Source of the DNA: Gyromitra esculenta
Taxonomy: Eukaryota; Ascomycota; Pezizomycetes; Pezizales; Discinaceae
DNA length: 64,000 nt
Assembly (NCBI GenBank): GCA_038503075.1
Contig: JBCAML010000021.1
Location: 1,302,001 to 1,366,000 of the forward strand
Direction: 5' to 3'
Notes under the pieces: generated by a model
Seen by the model: only the letters and a program-made list of their open reading frames with translations
Databases searched by the model: none
Told to the model about the DNA's origin: nothing
Position numbers and translations under genes: made by a program
Shown: piece by piece, positions 55,292 to 64,000 of the stretch
Numbering within the stretch: the first letter of the stretch is position 1
How the letters are laid out: each line of letters opens with the position of its first letter

Positions 55292-58200
55292 CTAAATAGC
55301 CGCTTCTTCTGTGGCCGATTCATAGTCCATTTCATCGTTTCCGCTTTCCGGCTCATCCTCGATGTCTGAGTCGTTGTTTGGCTTTTCTGCATCGGATTCA
55401 TCGTCGCTTTCATAATCGGATTCCTATTGTTTTGCTTGTTATCAAAAGAGGACTCTTTATTAGACAGTAAGCCAAATGTTACTCACATCCCACATATCTG
55501 TTGGGTTTTCTGGATTGATCGGTATTCTTTTCTCTTGTAATATTTTGACTACCTTCCTGTGCTGCAACTGGCGCCGCCTTTTTTCTCGCATTTCATCTGT
55601 TATTTCATCTGTATCAGACTCGTCGCTATCGGTTTCAGACTCCTGTTTTAGACAATTCATTAGCACACAGCTAAGTCCTAATAATAATAATTTTTTAAGT
55701 GCTTACATCTCTATGCCCTCGCATCCTCCCAGAATCGAATACACCTAATCCTTTTAGGCTAGATGGCTCCAACCTCTGTGGTTTCTCATCCTCGGTTTCC
55801 TCTGCGCAGGATTCATCGCTCTCGGGTTCGGATGCCTGGGTTTATAACCTGTCAATATGTAGCACACTACAAAAAACGGCATTCAGAGACTTTACGTTCT
55901 CTAGAAAATTTGGCAGCAAACTTTGTAGCTTATCTGAGTCGAGTATTGCTCCTCTCTTTCGCAAAATTCTCACGACCTTTTGATGTCCATGCCGTTTCGC
56001 GGCTATGAGCGCATTACCATACCTGCCGCCATGGGCATTGACATCTGCTCTAGCCTCCAATAGCATATCCACCACGTTTAAGTATCCACCGTTAGCAGCA
56101 GCCGACAATGCATATGCGTGCTCGCCACCCATAACATCCAGCCTTGCTCCCGCCCTCAACAACCGTTTGACCACCTTTTCATGTCCGTTGACGGCCGCCG
56201 CATATAATGCATTACCATGCCGGGAATCGTAGTTGTTAACATTAGCTCCGTTTTGTAGCAACTTATCCACAGTAGTTGCCCATCCACTGATAGATGCTGC
56301 TAAGAGGGCACTACCGTAAATACCACCCTTAGCATTAACCCTTGCTCCTTTCTTTATCAATATGGTTGCCACCTCGTGGCGTCCTCTTGCGCATGCCGCA
56401 GAGAGCGGGTTTCCGTAATCGCCACCTTGCACATTGGCATCTATTCCGGAATCTAGGAGCACTTGTACCACCTCTTGATGTCCGTTTGTGGCTGCTGCCG
56501 ACAGTGGATTACCGTACCTACCATCGACATCATTGAATTTCGCGCCAGTATCTAGTGGCATCTGCGCGATTTTTGGTTGCCCACTGTTCAGTGCTGCCCA
56601 GAGTGCGTCACCGTGTTCGCCGCCCTCGAGATTCACATCTGCTTTGTGTTGTAGGAGTATTTTCGCAATCTTTACATGCTTCCCAGAAGCCGCCGCCTGT
56701 AATGCAGTTCCATATTTGCCAGCCAATTCGTTGATATCCACTCCTTTCTCCAATAGCAACTCCACCGTCTTCCTTCTTCCTTTATGAGCTGCTGCCTGCA
56801 ATGCAGTCCCGTACTCCCCGAATGAAGCGTTGAGATCTGCCCCTTTCTCCAAAAGCGATTCCACTACCCTCTCGCGCCCATTGACAACCGCAGCATGGAG
56901 GGCACTCTCGTAGGACCCACTCTTAGAGTTGAGATCTGCTCCTTCTTCCAATAGTAGTTCCACTATCCTCTCGTGGCCTTTGAAGACTGCTGCGTGGAGG
57001 GGACTACCATAGCGTACACATTGGCTATTAATTTCTGCACCTCTGTCCAACAGCATCCTCACTACCCCTTCATGACCTTTGACGACTGCCACATGCAAAG
57101 CACTTCCGTAGCGTCCGTATCTGGCATTCAAGCTTCCTTCTTTATCGAGCAGCAGCTTTACCACCTTCTCGTGTCCATTGAAGATTGCTGCATATAGGGG
57201 CGTTTTATCGTGGTTGCTGCCCTTCCGGACGGCGGTTTTTGCCCCTCGTCCCAATAGTATTTCGACTATCCAATCATATCCTCGACCGCTCGCCAAATAC
57301 AAGAGTGATTCTCCCCGTTTGTTTTTATAGTTGACATCCAGTTCCGTCTCCCACAAGCTTTTGATTTTCTCGCCGAATCCAAATACACAGGCCGCCAATA
57401 TCGGGGGTATTTCGCGGGCTCGAATATGCTTGAATTCCCGGGCGAGGAAGTTCCGGCGTACGTCCAAGTACCACATAGTCTCAAGAGTGATCTTAGCTCG
57501 TTTATACCAATCGGAATACGCTTCGCTGGGCCGAGTTAAAGTTCCTAGGAATTTCTGCAACAACTTCGGTATTTCCATGCTCATTTGCTGGTTTAGGCAT
57601 AGGTCAAGGTGGTTCGGCCAGTAAATCACTACGTATTCTTGAATGGGAGTGAGCTCCTTTGAGATAGCGGGTTCCTTTAAAGTAGCTGGTTCCTTTAAGG
57701 TAGTGGGCTCCTTTGAGATAGTGGGTTTCTTTGGGATCCATCCGCGTTTGTTGTTTAACAGGGAGAGACAAAATTCTGCAGCTATGGAGTTCATGGAGAC
57801 CGTGTCGAAAATCTTCTCAAAAAATTCCCGGACAGAGAGATGCATAAACCGCACAATGTTTTGTGTACGGTCAACTACCAAGAGATTGCGGAAGAGCTTG
57901 AGTAAACAATCTTCGCTGATCGAAACGCCTGGCGAGGAAATCATCGCGAGCAATTCACTAGGCGAGAGCGGCCGACACGAGCATAGAAGCCACATCAGTG
58001 TCTTTTCCGCCAATTCAGGGGCCCTCCCCTTTTCTGACTTGATGCGCTCATAGATTTCGAAGTATGCCTTCTCCAAGGTTGCCGGGAGCTTTCCAAGCCT
58101 TTCGCGGATATCGAACTCGAGTAGCAGCTCACACATCTCTTTTATCTGGAGGTCGGCCCAGAGAAACCTATTCAACCATAAAATTAGTAAATTGAAGAAT

Positions 58201-60885
58201 CGATGGAACTATTCGGGGCGTATACATTCCATGAGCTTCGTCGACTATTTTGTGTTTCACAGTGCGCCTCAGAGCATCACTGACTTTACCACGCAGCAAT
58301 TTCCCATTATTTATGCAGTTATTGACTTCGACATCGACAAATCGTTTGATGTCTCGGAAACTGTCTTTGGGCCTGATTATGATGTTTGGTATAGTTTCAA
58401 GGCCGTATACGATATCGTCATCATTTCTGCTGGACAAGAATATCTTTACTGGGCTAGTAGAAAGAGTTATTATTCCCTTTAAAGCGACAATGAAATGCTG
58501 CCGTCTGCCCACATCACACTCGTCGAGAGCATCAATAATAATCGTAGTGCGCGAATATTTCTTCAAGAGTAGCAAGAGTAGCTCGCCACTCTCCGCAAGA
58601 CTTAAAGGCCCTGATGTAAAGTTCTGAGCTTTCTTGGCCTTGTAAATATCGATTAAAGGCTGTGGCAACGGCAATCCAGCTCGAAGAGACAATTGCAGGA
58701 TGATGGTCCTCATGATCTCGCCCGGGTCAGCAGCCTCATCGCGTCGGCAATAGAAATAGGCTAGAGCTTCACTCCCTCCCAAGAACCCCGGCTCTCTGAG
58801 GACACTGTCCACAACTGCTGACCTATCATCCGTTACTCTCATCAGTATAGAAACGGCAGACAGAACCCACAGCCCCAGGTGGAGACTCACGTAAGTTTAG
58901 TTTTCCCCGATCCAGCTGAGATAAATGTTAGAATTAGAATTGTAAGAGCAATACTATGAAAGGGTTACGTATATTTCTAGTTCGAAATAAACAGGCTTTT
59001 GGTAGAGAAGGGTTAGGTTTCTTACGGATTCCATGTAGCCATAGCATATCAGATTTGTCCATAGTCCTCCATTGGCAAAATGGATCCTTCCCGAACAGCC
59101 ATTCGCCACCTACACGGCCCTCCGAAGCATCATTATGATGCCTTGAATATTGAACTTCGGATAACCATCTGAGTATGTTTCCTCGTTCGATATCTATTTT
59201 CGTAGTTAGTTCTGTACATAGGCTTCATCTGCGTAGGAAATTTTTCAACAACGAGTTGATATGACACTCAGACCGCTTTTATATATAGTATACAGTTCCT
59301 TTCATCAGCATCGGATGGTAAATTTTACCTTGTCCAGCATCATAGAGGTCTTTGACATAAGCAAGAATTTCGCTAATCGGGGTCTCGAATTCCTTCAAAA
59401 ATTTCCTCAATTTCTCCGATTCATCTGTGTATCTGAGTGTTAGCTGGGTAGGAGTTTATAAAAGGTGTATATCAAGAGCTAACCCGTTATTTTGTTTTCG
59501 AGCCCTAGATCAATCAACCTGCGGTCTGTGTTTTAAACACCAAGGATTAGCTGTCCATAAACTTGATGCTTGTGGGCTACGAATACGACTTTAGGTTCGG
59601 GCAGTGACTTACATTTAGCCTCCTCAATATCTTTCTCCTTCAAGACAGAAGTCTCCTTTACGATAATATCATCAAGCAGTCCTTGAATTTCATTTGTAAC
59701 AATAACGCTGGACAGGATGCGACCTAACACAAATATCAACCTAACCATCCCAACGACAATAAATCCTGATATAGAATATAAATCTCGAGCAAGCACCTAC
59801 CTGCGGTATTTTTGGTGTAGTATTTCTTCGCTCGCACAAAGTAGAGTAAAATACTTGCATATAACTCTATCAATGCTTTCTCAAGCTCGCTGGCTGGCGC
59901 ATTGCCGTTCCGCAGATACATTTCTTCGTATATAACGCATCTGCTCATCAAGTTCGAAATTATCTCGAGTCCTACAAGGGTCGCTCCCATTATCTGGCTA
60001 TCGCCCACAAAAATCTACCACCTATTAGATTTGCCACCTAAACAGCAACAGAAAAAAAACAGACCTGTAGAACGACTTTAAATCCCGCCCAAGGAATCGC
60101 AGCATGTAACTGATCGAGTTGAACGACGCTATCGATGAGGACTCCGTACTTATCAACCCACCCTGCGATTTTGTCTACTAGTTTGCGTACAACGATAGTT
60201 TCCCCTTTCCACACGAGTGTCCATTGCTTTCCAATGCAAATATGTTGTGCGTTCCTTGTTTCCTTTAGCGCATTCGTGAATGTGTCGTGTTTACCAAGTT
60301 GGGCTAAAGATTCGCGATCTTCGTCGTCCAAACTGTTGATTGCTTTCTCCCATAACGACTCGTACTTTCTACCGACACAGTGGTTAATTCACTATAATTT
60401 ATTTAGGTTGATCCTTCTCACCTTGAATTAGTTGGAGGAGAAAGAGGAGATCGGATGGGAGGTTGGACGAGGCGCCCAGGAGCTGCTGGAGCTGCTGGAG
60501 CTTTAGTACCAGGTATATTGGGTGGAAGACCTGTTGGGTACGAAGCTGGTGGTAATGAAGGTTGAATTGACGATGAGCTTTGCAGGGGAATTGGAATTGG
60601 AGATACCCCCTTGGCCGGAGTCTGGTGCTGATTCTGGAACTCTGGAAGGCTGTCACCTCCTGGAACGCGCTGCAATATGGCCGCTGCCCCCAGCAGCGCG
60701 CCAATTGCATTTTTGTGTGGAGATCGATCACGACGGAAAGGCTTTTTGCATTTGTCCCAAAATTTGTCTAAAGTGCCTAGACGTCCACTAGTTAGCTTTA
60801 TAGCTACATATGCGTACGGGTGTTACGAAGCCCCTAATAGAAACGACTAGCCTGATTGAGTAGAATCCCTCCTACGGCGAGACAT
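55292..60885 (-). CDS. NLR: NACHT_N-like domain, NACHT NTPase, 14 ankyrin repeats, acidic tail (about 1530 aa)
   Basis: Thirteen exons join in phase: 60885-60852, 60776-60422, 60368-60065, 60014-59801, 59723-59613, 59424-59329, 59193-59026, 58915-58891, 58822-58226, 58167-55896, 55835-55707, 55642-55487 and 55423-55292. The product has no internal stop. Only the first junction is weak, needing a GC donor. Order: Pro-rich N-terminus; helical domain (IPWAGFKVVLQ...IYEEMYLR) like NACHT_N of NWD-type NTPases; WLSEVQYSRHH linker; Walker A GSGKT near residue 430; IIIDALDECD (Walker B) and IFLSSRND; winged-helix part; KEP-rich spacer; 14 ankyrin repeats (about 910-1380); Asp/Glu/Ser-rich tail of about 138 residues on three exons. 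Fungal NLRs are intracellular sensors in non-self recognition or programmed cell death; ligand and effector output are unknown. Confidence 0.88.
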
Positions 60886-62023
60886 GGTAAAGAGTAACTG
60901 TTTAGATGGTCTACTCGTCAGCTCGAATCTGTAGAGAAAATGCGAAGGTCCTTGGAGCTTCGCAGGAGTGAACGGCACCAAGTTTGTTGATGCAATGTTA
61001 GTTTATAGTGGATTGAATTCATGAAGGTGGCCAGAGCTCGCGCTGCGCATGCAGGAAACTTATGCAATTGCGCAAACGCAACGCGAAATGTGAAACAGCC
61101 CTCAGAGAATTGGCTGCAGCTCATAATAATTAGTCTGATAATTCTGGCTACCTTCAAATGCCCATCAAATAGCAACTTGACAAGCTACCACCCAATTTCC
61201 TCCAATATTTCTCACCGCTGCCATGGCCAATAGCACCCCAAACTTTGTTTTAAATGTAAACGCTATGCTTCTCATAACTTCTCCGACAAAGACTTTCTGG
61301 CCCCTACTTGATATAACAGGCGCTTCGTAGAGAGTTTATTCAAAGTTCTTCCATCACGACAAAAAGTTTATAATTACAGGTTACTCGAAACTCCAAACAG
61401 TTCCTGTTACAATAGATATGGGACAGATACTCCATGAGGCGGGATAGAATTTCACGCTACAATACCTACCTGATCAAAGCCTAATTAGATGCATATGGGC
61501 AGAGTGGATTAAGACAAATAATGAGAACTCGGATTTAAAAGACGAAGATTGGTTTAGAGATCGATCAAGGTTAGGCAGTGTGATCATACACTCCCGTCCG
61601 AGATAGGAAGATAGGTCATCTGCTCGATAAGACTAATATCATCACATAAATTCATCTCATCTTCTAGTTCCAAAAGACACTTAACTCGCTCTCTGCGATT
61701 ATTCGAGTTTACCGTCATGTTGGGATTGCGAGTTCTGAAACGCGTTTCATTGGACTTGCATGCAGCTCAACTCAGATCGACTGGTTGATCGAGTCTAAAT
61801 TATTTTTTTGGCCACATCTACAACCAAATCGGTCATAAACATAAAAAGATTCTTTGTGCGTTCGCCAATCGTTTTTTCTTAACCATCCCTGCAATGTCGA
61901 TATCTTTTTAAAAGCGTCATAAAATACAAATACAAAGTAAAAAGACCCTATTCAAGGTACTGGTGACACTGCATGAATGTGGTACCCCATCAAATGCATA
62001 TGGGTTAATAGGAAAAAGATCGC
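60886..62023. other. Intergenic AT-rich region
   Basis: Promoter side of the NLR gene at its left and 3' flank of the PL4 gene at its right. No gene or repeat supported. Confidence 0.5.
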
Positions 62024-63759
62024 TTAATAAAATTCTATCGAATCATAGATGAACTGCAAGCGACACATATTAGCAAACAAGTTTCAAAGCGGTCCAAGAG
62101 GGGTGAAAAACTCACGTTGGGATTCAAGAAGTCGGTTCCGGTGCTTCCAGAGGCACAACTGATAGCAATGGTATTGGTACCAGCGATCAACTGCGCAGCC
62201 GGAATGGCGAACGAATAGACCTCGCCGTATCCGCGATAAGCACCGCGAGTCAAACCACGGGAATCAATCTTTGTTGGCGCTGCAGGGGTTGCAGGAGCAT
62301 AACTGTTGAACACAATTGAAGGACGACCGCCAGCGAAGCTGAGCGTGGTGTAGATCTTGAGTGTCCTGGCGGCAGCAGCCTGCGCAGCAGTCAAAGTGAC
62401 CTTGATCGTGGTTGGATCGTTGACAGTCTTGACCTGGGCCATGGGGAAATCTGCAGTGGAGGAAGTACCCCATGTGAAGGTTGTTGCAGCCCACGAGGAC
62501 ATGCGGGTATCGGTGGGGTGCATATAAAGCTGGTTGGCAGCGTTTTTAAACCCAGTTGGTCTCCCATCAACTGCGCCAATGCGGAAGAGGACGCTTGCGG
62601 TGCCAGCAGTGGCAGTGATCGATTTGCTGGTAGTTGATCCAGCGGTGACGGTGACGGTGGTGGAAGCAACTTGGTATTCGCCACTGTATAAGATCATGTC
62701 ATAGGTTCCTGGTTTCATGGCGGGGGAAGTGAATGAGCCAGTGGAAGAAGTCCAGTACTGCGCAGCACTGTTCTTCCAGTGAACCACACCATCGGAAGTG
62801 ACACCGCTGACGGTACCGGAGACATAACCACGGCTACCGACAGGAACGAAGCCGGTGACGCCGAGGGAGCTGAAGAAGCTGAAATCAAGAGTGCTGGATG
62901 CAGTGCTACCGGAGGTGAAAACAAGACCGTATGGGCCGTGCAGGCCCATGCGGTAGGCTTCGGTTTGAACGTGGCCGGAGTTCATGTAGAAGTAGAGTTC
63001 CTGTTGAGCGCTGCCCTGGTTGTCGATATCACGGAAGAAGCTAGATACAAGTCAGTGATCAAATCCACAATATTTCTTGAGGTGAGATTAAACTCACGGC
63101 CCACCGCTAGATGACTCGTAGGAGTATCCAGGGATAACCATACATGCAGCGACACCGGTACCAGTAACACAGTGAACCTGATCCTCGATGAAACGTTTGC
63201 TGGAGTAGAACTTGCTGCGAGTCTGCCCGTCGAGGAGGTAGACATCAGAGCCTTCAATGGCAGTACCACCATCCATTTCCGATGCAGTGACACCGTTCGG
63301 GAGAGCGGTTTTCTTGAGACGTGCGATGAAGCGCAATTCACCGACGGTGGGCTCTGCAGTGATGTAGGTCGCCATGTGTAAAATTGGGCTTCCAGACTAT
63401 AAGCACTATTAGTATTGACGCCAATAATGTTAATAATAGATCATAAGCTTTACTTTTACGATGATGTATTGGATCAAAGTATCTGTGGTAAGGGTAATTT
63501 TAATATACGACCCCGAAGTCGTAGCGACGACATTGGAAGTCCCAAGGCCAGAGCTGATATGCGTAAACTTAGACGAGTCCTGGCATTCGATGCCGTTGTA
63601 AACCAGAGAGACGATATCACCGGTAGTCTTCGAGACCTTGAACACCAAACCACCAGCAGTGTCCACAGTCAATTGAGTGCCAGAATCAGTGACGCCAAAG
63701 GCGGCATATGCCGTCGCCGACAAAAAGGCGACGGCGCTGAAGAGGGATTTGATCAACAT
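62024..63759 (-). CDS. PL4 rhamnogalacturonan lyase, secreted (519 aa)
   Basis: Cleaves the rhamnogalacturonan I backbone of pectin by beta-elimination. Four exons: 63759-63454, 63396-63098, 63040-62116 and 62053-62024; all phases match. A donor six bases earlier in exon 1 is also possible and would remove two residues. The N-terminus ([19 protein letters not shown]) is a signal peptide. Then come the beta-sandwich catalytic domain ([61 protein letters not shown]), an FnIII-like domain ([10 protein letters not shown]...) and a C-terminal carbohydrate-binding-like domain ending FIYDSIEFY. The length agrees with fungal PL4 enzymes of about 510-530 aa. No lesion seen. With the GH6 gene it points to plant cell-wall degradation. 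Confidence 0.92.
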
Positions 63760-64000
63760 CGCGAATAATCAAGCAGACCCAGGTAGCAATGGATGCTACG
63801 GAACCTAGCCGGACTTAGATTCAAGAAAGAATGAAAAAACGCTCTTGAAAAAGCGCCTGATGAGGAGAATGAAGGTCGGCAGTGGTACCTATGGTGGTGA
63901 ACCAGAGATTGGGGGAGAGTTCTTCAGCGCTGCCATAGGTTCTTTATATGCCATCGGAGAAGACAGTAAAAATCACCAGCCTGCCGGCTCGGACCCGTCG
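63760..64000. other. Upstream region of the PL4 gene
   Basis: Presumed promoter of the lyase gene to the window end; TTCTTTATATGCC near 63950 (plus strand) is the only TATA-like element I note. Confidence 0.35.

Noticed and set aside
1..64000. CRISPR arrays, bacterial operons, ribosome binding sites
   Set aside because: Gene structure with spliceosomal introns is eukaryotic; no regular spaced repeat array of the CRISPR kind was seen.

Overview
The window looks like a filamentous ascomycete (Pezizomycotina-type) nuclear chromosome. Genes carry short GT-AG introns, mostly 43-82 bp, often with CTAAC/CTAAT-like branch sites. Protein families are typical of these fungi: a GH6 cellobiohydrolase, a PL4 rhamnogalacturonan lyase, a NACHT-ankyrin NLR, F-box proteins, small secreted cysteine-rich proteins and a chromodomain Ty3/gypsy element. 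The species cannot be fixed from the sequence alone.

Layout. 1-1222 is the 3' part of an amidohydrolase gene, followed by a small unknown gene (1819-2364, minus). From 3118 to 20409 lies one large nested mobile element. Its ends are 20-bp terminal inverted repeats (19/20 matching) and it is flanked by a perfect 9-bp target duplication TACAACGAC. It carries a DUF6589-type protein (907 aa in my model), two small tandem paralogous genes, a RecQ-like helicase with a long C-terminal extension, and a gene for a basic/coiled-coil protein. A chromodomain Ty3/gypsy element (3289-9432) is inserted near its left end and holds a tRNA-derived SINE. A second, related LTR (14905-15312) splits the helicase gene in frame. 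Without these insertions the element is about 10.7 kb. It is the best candidate here for an undescribed system: a TIR transposon whose likely mobility protein is DUF6589 with a RecQ-family helicase partner.

20.4-28.5 kb holds an F-box/ankyrin gene, a secreted low-complexity protein and the GH6 gene. 28.5-38 kb is gene-poor. It contains a hAT-type MITE (30886-31362), two decayed DUF7918 copies and a 75-bp in-frame tandem repeat. 39-44.2 kb is GC-rich and gene-dense: a glutaredoxin-like gene, an F-box gene, a SAM-like small protein and an unknown gene, with GATA-motif clusters. 44.2-55 kb is AT-rich. It holds a TA-flanked MITE, a decayed alpha/beta-hydrolase gene of the type fused to fungal NLRs, and a six-cysteine secreted protein.

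55.3-60.9 kb is an apparently intact 13-exon NLR (NACHT_N-like domain, NACHT, 14 ankyrin repeats, acidic tail) whose Walker A motif sits on a 25-nt microexon. The window ends with a PL4 rhamnogalacturonan lyase gene. GH6 and PL4 suggest plant cell-wall degradation. All exon models were read by eye from splice sites, phase and protein continuity and need transcript support.
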